Source: Sulfurimonas lithotrophica
GTDB taxonomy: Bacteria; Campylobacterota; Campylobacteria; Campylobacterales; Sulfurimonadaceae
Length of the DNA: 64,000 nt
Assembly: GCF_009258225.1 (NCBI RefSeq)
Contig: NZ_CP043617.1
Span: 1,426,001-1,490,000, forward strand
Reading direction: 5' to 3'
The notes under the pieces were generated by a model that did not search any database, was not told the origin of the DNA, and saw only the letters and a list, made by a program, of their open reading frames with translations. Positions 1-7,943 of the stretch are shown in pieces (positions within the stretch are counted from its first letter, which is position 1; every line of letters starts with the position of its first letter). The translations under genes were made by a program, and so were the position numbers.

Positions 1-110
1 GACGTTTGAGCACTTCCTCCATATTTTATTACAACTATTTCTTTGTTAAACTCTTTTATAAACGGCAGGGCATCAAGCAGCGTTTTTACTGTTTCAATCT
101 TTTTTTGCAC
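1..110 (-). CDS. argB: Acetylglutamate kinase, 5' part only
   Basis: Second enzyme of arginine synthesis, phosphorylating N-acetylglutamate. Only about 36 codons are in the window; the gene runs off the left edge. Read from a GTG at 110, the minus strand gives a helical stretch and then VVIKYGGSAQT (residues 26-36), the glycine-rich nucleotide-binding start of the amino-acid kinase fold. The GTG lies inside the last codons of lpxK, so the genes overlap by 17 bases and are probably co-transcribed. The GTG start is inferred because no ATG fits the family N-terminus. The family call rests on this short piece and is good but not certain. Confidence 0.8.
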   Translation of the reverse strand, partial: MQKKIETVKTLLDALPFIKEFNKEIVVIKYGGSAQT

Positions 111-1005
111 GATAATCCTCTATATATTTAAATACTTTTTCATCTACTTCCATCTCTAAATCCAATAAAGAAAGAGGCAGATTAAATTGTTCTAGTTTTA
201 CATAATCTTTGTACGTTACCAAAGCACTATCACTTTTATCTCTTTTTAATATATCTTCAATTTCATTTTTAGTAAAATTATAATGGTCTGCAAAATAATT
301 CTTGCTAACCACATCCGGAAGATATTTATCTAAACGGCTTGGACGCGCTATGGCTGTTATAAGCGACATTTTATCACATCTATCTTTAAGAGCTGTTTTT
401 CTCTTAAAATCAAATTCTTCCCTTAGTAAAACAACCTCTTTTGATTTCCATAATCTCTCACGATACGGTCCTGATGGAAGACAATAGTTGTTTATAAAAT
501 TTGATTCTATAAGGATATCTAGCTTTTTTATATCGTGTTTTGAATATGCATCATCTAAAAATACAATCTCTGCACCCATATCTTTAGCTTTGTCTATAGC
601 TTCTTTTCTGTCTTCACTTACTATGACTATTGCATTTGGCAGTTTATTGGCATATATCATAGCTTCATCACCGCTTACACTTACATCTTCAAGTATTTTT
701 TTCCCATCACTAACTACATGAAGTCCTAACGATTCTCTCCCAAATCCTCTAAGTATAACTGCAACATTTTCATATCTGGATGCAAGTGCGGTTACAAGGG
801 GTGTTTTTCCGCTACCTCCCACATTTAAGTTGCCTACACTTATTATATCTACATCAAAATCATGCGGTTTTTGAAGTTTGAAATTTAACCACATAAAAAA
901 GCAGTATAACCAACTAAGAGGCAATAAAAAAAATGACACTATTTTTTGAAAAAAATTTGGATTGTAAAAGTATCTCTCAACCCAAAATATAAAACTATTA
1001 TTCAT
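94..1005 (-). CDS. lpxK: Tetraacyldisaccharide 4'-kinase (lipid A synthesis)
   Basis: Inner-membrane kinase that phosphorylates the 4' position of the lipid A disaccharide. At 303 aa it is close to the family's usual 310-330. A hydrophobic segment at residues 22-42 anchors it, followed by the P-loop-like SVGNLNVGGSGKTP at 56-69 and then VILRGFGRES, the typical LpxK second motif. The start is firm by family N-terminus, yet there is no Shine-Dalgarno: a TATAAT on the minus strand (1017-1012) ends six bases before the ATG, suggesting a leaderless transcript. It lies 33 bases after the NosL-type gene and overlaps argB. Confidence 0.93.
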   Translation of the reverse strand: MNNSFIFWVERYFYNPNFFQKIVSFFLLPLSWLYCFFMWLNFKLQKPHDFDVDIISVGNLNVGGSGKTPLVTALASRYENVAVILRGFGRESLGLHVVSDGKKILEDVSVSGDEAMIYANKLPNAIVIVSEDRKEAIDKAKDMGAEIVFLDDAYSKHDIKKLDILIESNFINNYCLPSGPYRERLWKSKEVVLLREEFDFKRKTALKDRCDKMSLITAIARPSRLDKYLPDVVSKNYFADHYNFTKNEIEDILKRDKSDSALVTYKDYVKLEQFNLPLSLLDLEMEVDEKVFKYIEDYRAKKD

Positions 1006-1011
1006 GCCAAA

Positions 1012-1017
1012 ATTATA
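1012..1017 (-). promoter_or_regulatory. -10 box for a probable leaderless lpxK transcript
   Basis: On the minus strand the bases read TATAAT, then six bases, then the lpxK ATG. Transcription would start at or next to the A of the ATG. No purine-rich ribosome site is present in between. Inferred from spacing alone. Confidence 0.55.
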
Positions 1018-1038
1018 GCTAAATAGATGCTTAAATTA

Positions 1039-2166
1039 TTAATAATCTAACTCATATACCTCTTTTTCTTTTATGTCGCGAAACTGCACTATTTTTTTAC
1101 CTTTATGGTCCATACTAAACACTTCGGCATCTTCGAGTTTTTTAAAAGGTATCAACTCGTCTCCCATCGGTCCATATACGTCACTGCCGATAACATAGTA
1201 AGCTTCTTTTGCATCTATAGCTTTTTGAGAGTAGTAATCCGTCACAAGGATTTTTGAAATACTTTCTTTTGTGGATGTTTTGTAATCTCCCCATTTCATA
1301 GGGTCAAAATAAAACTTCATCATATCTTTTACACCGTCAAACGAGTAGTGATGCTCATGTCTGTCGTGTTTATAAAATATTTGGGCTGCCCACTTTGGAT
1401 ATTTATATGTAAACATACCGCAAACCGGACATTTTTCACCGTCTTTTAGTTCAATCTTTCCTGCTATAGAATCTAAGTCTCCAAACTTTTTTACATCCCA
1501 AAGATATAATGATAAAGAGTGAAGATATTTTTCTTTTATCGGTTTACAAAGTTTTTTATTTTTTATATCTGCTTTTAATTCGTTAATCTCTAAATAATTA
1601 CTTAAATCTATATCTTTTTTACATTTAGCTTCATAAATCTTTTTACCCATCGGGTATATCTTTTTTTCTTTTGTTTTCTTTTGTTTTAATAAATCTTTTT
1701 TAAGTGTCTCTTGAGTATTTTTTAATGCCGTATTAAGATCAACAATCTCACCTGAATATTTTTTTTGAAAGTTTTGGGCATCTGCTTTTGAAGCAAAAGC
1801 GAACTTTGAAATACTACTCATAGTCCCTTTAATATTTGAGTCTATTACATAAAAAGCTTTTTTGGCATCTATTAGTTTTTGAGTATGGGCATCTACAACT
1901 TTAATATAGTTTTTATCTATCCCATACTCTTGCATATCAACTGCCAAACAGTGCATAGAACAATATTGTCTATGCGTACCGTTATTGAGTTTTGAGGCGT
2001 GTGAAGTTTTGTAATACATCTTAATGTTCATACCGCATATAGGACACCAATGTTTTTGTTCGCCCTTTTGAGTTAAAACGGGTTTTACACTGGCTTGTTT
2101 AGAAAAACTTTGTGCACCAAATAGTAACTGTGAAAATATTAAGATTGATATTAACGTAAACTTCAT
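1039..2166 (-). CDS. Exported protein with two NosL-type domains
   Basis: A 375-aa protein with a signal peptide (about residues 1-20) and two copies of the NosL-type metal-binding fold. The first begins with CPICGM at 41-46 and carries MYYKTSHASKL and QYCSMHC downstream; the second begins with CPVCGM at 246-251 followed by a His-rich HDRHEHHYSFDG. NosL is a Cu(I)-binding accessory lipoprotein of nitrous oxide reductase, but this protein has no lipobox Cys, so it is probably a soluble periplasmic relative. The first half closely parallels the neighbouring 230-aa protein, suggesting tandem duplication followed by fusion. No nosZ is in the window, so metal trafficking is inferred, not shown. 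Confidence 0.75.
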   Translation of the reverse strand: MKFTLISILIFSQLLFGAQSFSKQASVKPVLTQKGEQKHWCPICGMNIKMYYKTSHASKLNNGTHRQYCSMHCLAVDMQEYGIDKNYIKVVDAHTQKLIDAKKAFYVIDSNIKGTMSSISKFAFASKADAQNFQKKYSGEIVDLNTALKNTQETLKKDLLKQKKTKEKKIYPMGKKIYEAKCKKDIDLSNYLEINELKADIKNKKLCKPIKEKYLHSLSLYLWDVKKFGDLDSIAGKIELKDGEKCPVCGMFTYKYPKWAAQIFYKHDRHEHHYSFDGVKDMMKFYFDPMKWGDYKTSTKESISKILVTDYYSQKAIDAKEAYYVIGSDVYGPMGDELIPFKKLEDAEVFSMDHKGKKIVQFRDIKEKEVYELDY

Positions 2167-2172
2167 ATAAAT

Positions 2173-2865
2173 TTATCTTCTCCCTAAGTAAAGACCTACG
2201 GCTTGAAGCTTTTTACCTTTCATTTCACCGCAAATATTGCTCGATTTTACAAATGCTTTGGCTTCAGCTACCGATGCAAATTTTTTATCTGTTTTTTTAC
2301 ACATTTTATTGTACATCATTTCACCTTTTTTTGCCATTTCAGCCTGCTTTTTACCTATCATTTTCATCTCTTTGTCAAGTGCCTTTGAAGCAACTGCATA
2401 TGTTGCATCGAAGTTCATAAGCTCTCCGCCGTTTTCTTTAGCAAAAGCTTTTGCATCTTGATTATTTAAAAAAGCATACTTACTCTTCATAGTCATAGTA
2501 CCTTTTTTAGAACTTCCGACTACATAAGTAGCTTTTGTAGCATCTATAAACTTTAAGCTCTTAGTATCTACGACTTTAATATCTTTTGCATCAAAACCGT
2601 TTTTGATTTTATCTTCTGCTAAACAGTGAAGTGAACAATACTGTTTAGTATGTCCATCATGTGTTGCAGCATGATTTGTTTTATAAAACATCGGAAGGGT
2701 CATACCACAGATTGAACAATACATTTTAGCTTTGCCATCTTGTAAAATAGTAGCCTTTTTCATCGGCACACTTTGAAACATTTCCATCTGTTTCTTACCC
2801 TTGTCCATATTGCTTGCATAAATCATTGAACTAAGTACAAGAAGTACGCTAATCACTCTTTTCAT
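2173..2865 (-). CDS. Exported NosL-type protein, single domain
   Basis: A 230-aa protein with a signal peptide ending near residue 18 and one NosL-type domain: CSICGM at 50-55, then MFYKTNHAATH and QYCSLHCLAED. A basic, Met- and Lys-rich C-terminal part contains MYNKMCKK and ends with LGRR exactly where the larger neighbour continues into its second domain. It lies six bases upstream of that neighbour on the same strand and has a good ribosome site (AAGGAG), so it probably leads the operon. Likely a periplasmic copper-handling protein by family analogy. Confidence 0.75.
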   Translation of the reverse strand: MKRVISVLLVLSSMIYASNMDKGKKQMEMFQSVPMKKATILQDGKAKMYCSICGMTLPMFYKTNHAATHDGHTKQYCSLHCLAEDKIKNGFDAKDIKVVDTKSLKFIDATKATYVVGSSKKGTMTMKSKYAFLNNQDAKAFAKENGGELMNFDATYAVASKALDKEMKMIGKKQAEMAKKGEMMYNKMCKKTDKKFASVAEAKAFVKSSNICGEMKGKKLQAVGLYLGRR

Positions 2866-2939
2866 ATTATCTCCTTAACTTATAATATAGATAATTTTAC
2901 AAAATATTTGTTAAGATAGTGTTAAATTGTAGGAAAAGA

Positions 2940-4067
2940 TTACACCCTTGTGGATGCAACCTCTTTTATAGTTTCAATTACAAATTTAACTTCCTCATCA
3001 CTCATCGATGCGTAGATAGGAAGGGAAAGTACCTGTTGGTAAGAGCGAAGTGCTACAGGAAAGGCATTTACTTTTAAAGCATATTTAGACTTATAGTACG
3101 ATATTAAATGTAGAGGTATAAAGTGTAGTCCGGTATGCACACCTTTGTCTTTTAACTCTCTGGCGAACGAGTCGCGATTTTTATCGACTTTAACTATATA
3201 AAGAGAATAAGGAGTCTCAACATTGTCTAAATCAGGAATCGTTATATGCTCAACCCCGGCAAGTTCTTTAGAATACATTGCAGCTATATCTTTTTGTCTC
3301 TCAATGACAGAATCTTGTTTTTTAATCATAGCACGAATATAAGCTGCATCTAACTGACTCATAGAATAATCATTTCCTATATCCACGACATCATAGATAT
3401 ATTCCAGTGCATCTTCTTCATCACTCTTAACGATAGCATGATTGTTTAAAAGTCTCGCACGCTTTAATATATCATCGTCATTTGTTACAAGCATTCCACC
3501 GTTACAAATATTTTCTCTCAAATGTGAAGAGAAATTAAAACAGGTTATGTCAGCTCCGGTTGAACCGATTTTATCACCGTTATAAGTAGCACCTAGTGCA
3601 TCACAAGCATCTTCTACAATCTTAACATTGTAAAGTTTACCCATATTATAAAGTCTTTCTAAATCAACCGTAATTCCTGCGATATGGGTAACTATAACCG
3701 CTTTTAGTTTTTTAGAAGTATTGTCTTGAAGGTACTCTTCTAATTTATTTAAGTTGATGTTATAGTAATCTTCTTCAATATCTATAAATACGGGTTCGGC
3801 ATCAAAATGACGTACGACCTCAGGTACATTTGGATGTGAGTTTACGGAACACACAACCTTATCACCACGTTTTAAATCAAGTGCCAGCATCGCAAGGTGC
3901 AAAGCAGAAGTGCCGTGCGAAGTTGCTACGCTGTGGGTAGCACCTATGTATGAACAAAACTCATCTTCAAGTTCTTCACGCTGACATAAATCATCACCGT
4001 CAAGTGCATCGCTTACGTTTGAGTGTTCCTCTACACCGTTTTCATATTTACTAAACAATACTTCCAT
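2940..4067 (-). CDS. DegT/DnrJ/StrS-family PLP enzyme with the catalytic Lys replaced
   Basis: The 375-aa length and overall pattern match sugar aminotransferases of the DegT/DnrJ/EryC1/StrS family: SHGTSALHLA at 50-59, the PLP-binding VEDACDALGATY at 151-162, and a C-terminal GVHTGLHFIPLHL and SLPIY. The position that normally holds the Schiff-base Lys reads FNFSSHLRENICNGGM (177-192), with His182 and no Lys. The EDxCDAL pattern and the His recall the 3-dehydratase branch (ColD, RfbH/E1) in which His replaces Lys. It is 11 bases downstream of nadE and co-directional. The substrate is unknown; it may be a dehydratase rather than a transaminase. Confidence 0.7.
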   Translation of the reverse strand: MEVLFSKYENGVEEHSNVSDALDGDDLCQREELEDEFCSYIGATHSVATSHGTSALHLAMLALDLKRGDKVVCSVNSHPNVPEVVRHFDAEPVFIDIEEDYYNINLNKLEEYLQDNTSKKLKAVIVTHIAGITVDLERLYNMGKLYNVKIVEDACDALGATYNGDKIGSTGADITCFNFSSHLRENICNGGMLVTNDDDILKRARLLNNHAIVKSDEEDALEYIYDVVDIGNDYSMSQLDAAYIRAMIKKQDSVIERQKDIAAMYSKELAGVEHITIPDLDNVETPYSLYIVKVDKNRDSFARELKDKGVHTGLHFIPLHLISYYKSKYALKVNAFPVALRSYQQVLSLPIYASMSDEEVKFVIETIKEVASTRV

Positions 4068-4078
4068 ATTTTTTCCTT

Positions 4079-4885
4079 TTAAAGTGTGATATCCCTAGGA
4101 TAATTAAAGTCGTGGTTGATTGTACGAGAGGTAAGTTTTGCGATAACCGGCATTTTTCTTTTAAAATGGTTTTTAAAAATTCTACCGATAATCATCTCTA
4201 ACATCTGTGCATCCACACCTTGATTTATAATCTCTTCTTTACTTAGTCTATCTTCAACATATAACTTCATAGCATGATCAAGACTGGCATATGAATACCC
4301 TAAATCTTCCTCATCGTTTTGCCCGTCCCATAAATCGGCTGAGGGCGGTTTTTTAATTATAGATTTACTTACACCTAGATACTCGGCAAGTTCATATACT
4401 TCACTTTTATATAAATCACCTATCGGATTGATGGCAGATGCCAAGTCACCGTAAAGCGTTCCATAACCAAGCATAAGCTCACTTTTGTTACTCGTACCCA
4501 AAACAAGTGCCGAGTTTTTAGCAGACATATCAAACAGAGTTACCATTCTAAGTCTTGCAGATAAATTTCCACGACGAAGATTATCCATATCCGGATTTAA
4601 ATCTTCATACGGCTTTAACATTGCGTCTATTGATACCTCTATAGCATTTATGCCAAAGTCCCTACATAATTCGTCTGCATCATCCAACGAACTTTGAGAC
4701 GAATAATGTGATGGCATCTTTACACATAAAAGGTTATCTTTAAAAACTTTCTGAGCAAGAACGGCAACAACGGCAGAATCTATGCCGCCGCTTAAACCGA
4801 CTACTACATTTTTCAGACCTGTTTTTTTTACTTCATTTTCTAAAAAACATTCTAAATATTCTGTAATTTGACTATACTTACTCAA
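4079..4885 (-). CDS. nadE: NAD+ synthetase, ammonia-dependent type
   Basis: Converts nicotinic acid adenine dinucleotide to NAD+ using ATP and ammonia. The 268-aa length fits the short enzyme without a glutaminase domain. The ATP-pyrophosphatase loop SGGIDS is at 32-37, and GTSNKSELMLGYGTLYGD and KKPPSADLWDGQNDEEDLG are typical of the family's substrate loops. The start is supported by a TATAAT on the minus strand at 4922-4917 and a GTTGAG/AAAGG-rich leader. First gene of a two-gene unit with the DegT-family enzyme. Confidence 0.94.
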   Translation of the reverse strand: MSKYSQITEYLECFLENEVKKTGLKNVVVGLSGGIDSAVVAVLAQKVFKDNLLCVKMPSHYSSQSSLDDADELCRDFGINAIEVSIDAMLKPYEDLNPDMDNLRRGNLSARLRMVTLFDMSAKNSALVLGTSNKSELMLGYGTLYGDLASAINPIGDLYKSEVYELAEYLGVSKSIIKKPPSADLWDGQNDEEDLGYSYASLDHAMKLYVEDRLSKEEIINQGVDAQMLEMIIGRIFKNHFKRKMPVIAKLTSRTINHDFNYPRDITL

Positions 4886-4916
4886 CTCTAACCTTTAATT
4901 TTCTTTAACGGTGTAG

Positions 4917-4922
4917 ATTATA
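4917..4922 (-). promoter_or_regulatory. -10 box for nadE
   Basis: Reads TATAAT on the minus strand, 31 bases before the nadE ATG, leaving a leader of about 25 bases that holds a ribosome site. No clear -35 box, as is common in this group. Confidence 0.5.
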
Positions 4923-5075
4923 TCTAATTTTTGTTACTAAGCAATATATAATCTTTTAACAAACATTTTTAATATCTAATATTTTCAATTTGCTACACAA
5001 AAAGTATTTATATAAAATTTTTAAATTTAAATTCTAACTTATAATTATATTAATTTAAAATTATAAATAATATAA

Positions 5076-5100
5076 CTAAAGGATAATTTTTATCCTTTAG
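5076..5100. promoter_or_regulatory. Perfect palindromic operator in the peroxiredoxin promoter
   Basis: Two perfect 11-base arms, CTAAAGGATAA (5076-5086) and TTATCCTTTAG (5090-5100), separated by TTT. The palindrome ends two bases before the TATAAT at 5103-5108, so it fills the -35 and spacer region where a bound dimer would block or recruit RNA polymerase. There is no gene end nearby that would need a terminator, which argues for an operator. The regulator is unknown. Confidence 0.65.
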
Positions 5101-5102
5101 AC

Positions 5103-5108
5103 TATAAT
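5103..5108 (+). promoter_or_regulatory. -10 box of the peroxiredoxin gene
   Basis: TATAAT directly after the palindrome; expected transcription start near 5115, with AGGA at 5127-5130 ahead of the ATG at 5137. Confidence 0.65.
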
Positions 5109-5136
5109 TCTACAACTTTTATAAAAAGGATATGAA

Positions 5137-5850
5137 ATGGCTTGTGACACAGGCACAAAACCTATAGAAGAGATTGAAACAGCGGTTTCTGAAAAAGAAC
5201 AAACTAATAATATAGAAAATAAAAAGGAAAATAAGATGGCTTCATCATTAGTATTAAGAAAATCACCGGAATTTAAAATGGATGCGTATAATGCACAAAC
5301 AGGACACTATGAAACTGTAAGTAGTGAAGATTACACAGGAAAATGGTCGGTTGTATGTTTTTACCCTGCAGACTTTACATTTGTATGTCCTACTGAAATA
5401 GCTGCAATGAATGCAAAATATGACGAGTTTAAAGAGATGGGAGTGGAGATTTTAGCAGTCTCTACAGATACAAAATTCTCACATAAAAGATTTGTTGAAA
5501 CAGAACCTTTATTAAAGGGATTAAAACTTACAATAGGTGCTGACCCTACAGGTACCGTAAGCCGTGCATTTGGTGTAATGATTGAAGAAGAAGGTGTTGC
5601 ACTTAGAGGTAGATTCCTAATCAATCCTGAAGGTACGGTAGTAGCTCAGGAAGTTCAAGCACCCTCAGTAGGTAGAAACGTACACGAGTTCTTAAGACAG
5701 GTAAAAGCTTGGCAACATGCTGAAAAAACCGGTGAGGTATGTCCTGCAGGTTGGACACCGGGCGGTAAAACACTTCCTGTAAATACTGACGTAGAACAAA
5801 TGACCGGACGTGTAGGTGACTATATAACCGTTGAAGAGATCATGTCATAA
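5137..5850 (+). CDS. 2-Cys peroxiredoxin (AhpC/TSA type)
   Basis: Thiol peroxidase reducing hydrogen peroxide and organic peroxides. Peroxidatic Cys84 lies in DFTFVCPTEI and resolving Cys202 in EVCPAGWTPG, both standard for the AhpC/TSA class. Two in-frame starts each have a good ribosome site: ATG 5137 (AGGA at 5127-5130) gives 237 aa, and ATG 5236 (AAGGA at 5224-5228) gives 204 aa starting MASSLVLRKSPEF, which is where family members normally begin. The extra 33 residues are charged and unlike any Prx domain. The palindrome upstream suggests oxidative or iron-linked control. The gene is monocistronic, with a terminator at its end. Confidence 0.92.
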   Translation: MACDTGTKPIEEIETAVSEKEQTNNIENKKENKMASSLVLRKSPEFKMDAYNAQTGHYETVSSEDYTGKWSVVCFYPADFTFVCPTEIAAMNAKYDEFKEMGVEILAVSTDTKFSHKRFVETEPLLKGLKLTIGADPTGTVSRAFGVMIEEEGVALRGRFLINPEGTVVAQEVQAPSVGRNVHEFLRQVKAWQHAEKTGEVCPAGWTPGGKTLPVNTDVEQMTGRVGDYITVEEIMS

Positions 5851-5878
5851 TTATAAAAGGGCTTAGGCTCTTTTATAA
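5851..5878. terminator. Bidirectional terminator hairpin
   Basis: Arms TTATAAAAG (5851-5859) and CTTTTATAA (5870-5878) form a 9-bp stem between two convergent genes. The A/T-rich arms supply a U-tract on either strand, so it can serve both. Confidence 0.7.
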
Positions 5879-5879
5879 G

Positions 5880-6695
5880 TTAACATACGTTTTTATGGGC
5901 AATATCTTTTAGTTCTCTACAAGAAAAACCCGCTTCTAACCTTGCATCTTTATTTATATCTCTAGCTCTGTCAAATCCCTGAGGATAATACTTATCTATG
6001 ATTTGAAAATATATATCTTTATCTTTTTTCTCTTTTTGACAAGCGTATTCAAACCATTTATCACCTTTTTTTACATGAGAAACTTCCTCTTCTAAAATAA
6101 CATTTAAAGAACTGACAAGCTCGTTTAATATCTCATCTTTTTGAAGCCTATCAAGTTTTTTTAGGATCAATGGTGTAGCATCCAAACCGTTTGCCTCAAG
6201 ATACCTCGGAACAACCGCCATACGTTCCAATAAGTTCTGTGTTTTTTGAGATGCTTCAAATAATGAGTTATGCACCTCTATATCACCGTAATTTGCGCCT
6301 ATCTTATGCAAAAGTTTTTCCAACATCTTAAAATGTCTTATCTCATCCTCTGCAACTTCAAGCCAGTCATCATAATACTCTTTTGGAAGATCTTGAAACC
6401 TATACGCGGCATCGAGTGCCAAATCTATAGCACTGTACTCTATATGTGCTATCGCGTGTAAAAGATTAACCTGCCCCTCTTTAGTTGTTAAATTACTCCT
6501 TTTTGGAACAACTTGCGGAGGGACAATTTTACATACAGATGCATAAGATGGTTCTTCAAAAAATTTTGGCTTAAAATATTTTTCTAATATACACTCGTTA
6601 TTTTGATATTTAGCATAAAAACTGTAAAATCTCACAAATTTATCATGTGGATTTTGCGTTTTAATTATTTCTTCTAATTCATTATAAAAATTCAT
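5880..6695 (-). CDS. Ferritin-like protein of the DUF455 family
   Basis: A 271-aa, mostly helical protein. Two helices carry a carboxylate/His diiron-type pattern: HAIAHIEYSAIDLALD (80-95), EVAEDEIRHF (113-122), and a later LEEEVSHVKKG. This matches the DUF455 ferritin-like family, which resembles the tRNA hydroxylase MiaE fold; no member function is asserted here. Its ATG is only 22 bases from that of the divergent hydrolase. A TATACT on the minus strand ends six bases before the ATG and there is no Shine-Dalgarno, so this mRNA may be leaderless. Confidence 0.75.
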   Translation of the reverse strand: MNFYNELEEIIKTQNPHDKFVRFYSFYAKYQNNECILEKYFKPKFFEEPSYASVCKIVPPQVVPKRSNLTTKEGQVNLLHAIAHIEYSAIDLALDAAYRFQDLPKEYYDDWLEVAEDEIRHFKMLEKLLHKIGANYGDIEVHNSLFEASQKTQNLLERMAVVPRYLEANGLDATPLILKKLDRLQKDEILNELVSSLNVILEEEVSHVKKGDKWFEYACQKEKKDKDIYFQIIDKYYPQGFDRARDINKDARLEAGFSCRELKDIAHKNVC

Positions 6696-6701
6696 ATTGA
6701 A

Positions 6702-6707
6702 AGTATA
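6702..6707 (-). promoter_or_regulatory. -10 box for a probable leaderless transcript
   Basis: TATACT on the minus strand, then TTTCAA/T-type sequence of six bases, then the ATG of the ferritin-like gene at 6695. Same spacing as at lpxK and fliK. Confidence 0.45.
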
Positions 6708-6717
6708 AAGGTATTTT

Positions 6718-7311
6718 ATGAATATAAAAAGTAAAGCTATGGGAATGTACCAAACTAACTGCTATATAGTCAGTATTGAGGGTAAAGATTTTATTATAGA
6801 CCCGGGTGTAGATGCAACACAGTGGGTAATGGAAAATGTGACAAATCCGGTAGCTATTTTAAACACACATGGACATTTTGATCATGTTTGGAGTAATGCA
6901 GAGTTACAAAAAAAACTAAATATTCCGCTTTATACTCCAAAAGATGATATTCCGATGCTAAGCTCAAACGATTGGGTACCTGATTTACCGCCTTCTAAGC
7001 CTGACTTTGAAGTTGACGGGGATGCCGAGCTGTTTTTTGATGATGTTAAAGTTAAATTTCGCCACTTTCCCGGTCACTGTCCGGGGTGTTCTACCATAGA
7101 GATAGGTGATGCTATGTTTAGCGGTGATTTTATATTTGAACGTTCAATCGGAAGATGCGATTTTCCATATTCATCAGTTGAAGATATGAAAGACTCTCTA
7201 AAAAGATTTAAAGAGTTGGATTACGACAAAAAGGTATATCCTGGACATGGCTCATCTACTACTATAAAAGCCGAACAAAAACATATAGACTACTGGATAC
7301 AAAGTTTATAA
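6718..7311 (+). CDS. Metallo-beta-lactamase-fold hydrolase (glyoxalase II-like)
   Basis: Cytoplasmic zinc hydrolase of 197 aa. Metal ligands are all visible: HGHFDH at 51-56, His120 in FPGHCPG, Asp137 in FSGDFIF, and His177 in YPGHGSST. The short form without the C-terminal helical domain of true glyoxalase II suggests a YcbL-like thioester or related hydrolase; the substrate cannot be read. AAAGG precedes the ATG. A methyltransferase follows after 10 bases, so they probably share a transcript. Confidence 0.85.
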   Translation: MNIKSKAMGMYQTNCYIVSIEGKDFIIDPGVDATQWVMENVTNPVAILNTHGHFDHVWSNAELQKKLNIPLYTPKDDIPMLSSNDWVPDLPPSKPDFEVDGDAELFFDDVKVKFRHFPGHCPGCSTIEIGDAMFSGDFIFERSIGRCDFPYSSVEDMKDSLKRFKELDYDKKVYPGHGSSTTIKAEQKHIDYWIQSL

Positions 7312-7321
7312 GGAGTGATAG

Positions 7322-7918
7322 ATGCAAGATAACTTTAAACATAAAGCAAAAGAGTGGGATTCTAAAAGTATCCGTGTACAAAATGCACTCACAATTGCAA
7401 AAGCAATAAAAGACAGAGTAAAACTTACACCAGATATGCATCTAATGGATTTTGGCGTCGGTACGGGACTTTTAGGTTTTGAAGTTTTAAAAGATGTTAA
7501 AAGTATGGTAGGCATAGATACTTCAAAAGGTATGCTTGAAAAACTAGAGGAAAAAAATTCTGATGATCTAAAGATAAAGCCTATTTGTCAAGATATAATC
7601 CAAAACCCTTTAGAAGATAAATTTGACGGGATTATCAGTTCTATGACACTTCATCATGTAAAAGATTTGAATAAATTTTTTACTACCGTTAAAAATAACC
7701 TGAATGAAAACGGTTTTATAGCTATAGCCGACTTAGAAAGTGAAGACGGTACTTTTCATTCTGACAATACAGGTGTATATCACTTTGGATTTGATAAAGA
7801 TGAGTTATGTAATATAGTAAAGAGTTGTGGTTTTAAAGATACTTTTTTTCAAAATATAAGCACAATTCAAAAACCCCATAGAGACTTCGGTATATTTTTA
7901 CTCGTTGCCAGAGTATAA
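7322..7918 (+). CDS. Class I SAM-dependent methyltransferase
   Basis: 198 aa with a Rossmann-type SAM site: LMDFGVGTGLLGFEV begins at residue 41, the acidic end of strand 2 is in MVGIDTSKGM, and DGIISSMTLHHVKD is the post-motif. The pattern is that of small-molecule methyltransferases; the substrate is unknown. Preceded by AAGGAG, 10 bases after the hydrolase gene, and followed at once by a strong terminator. The two genes form a small operon. Confidence 0.85.
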   Translation: MQDNFKHKAKEWDSKSIRVQNALTIAKAIKDRVKLTPDMHLMDFGVGTGLLGFEVLKDVKSMVGIDTSKGMLEKLEEKNSDDLKIKPICQDIIQNPLEDKFDGIISSMTLHHVKDLNKFFTTVKNNLNENGFIAIADLESEDGTFHSDNTGVYHFGFDKDELCNIVKSCGFKDTFFQNISTIQKPHRDFGIFLLVARV

Positions 7919-7943
7919 ACTCCTAGTTGCTAGGAGTTTTTTG
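7917..7943 (+). terminator. Intrinsic terminator after the methyltransferase gene
   Basis: Perfect 10-bp stem AAACTCCTAG (7917-7926) and CTAGGAGTTT (7930-7939) with loop TTG, followed by more T. It overlaps the stop codons of both convergent genes. Confidence 0.85.
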
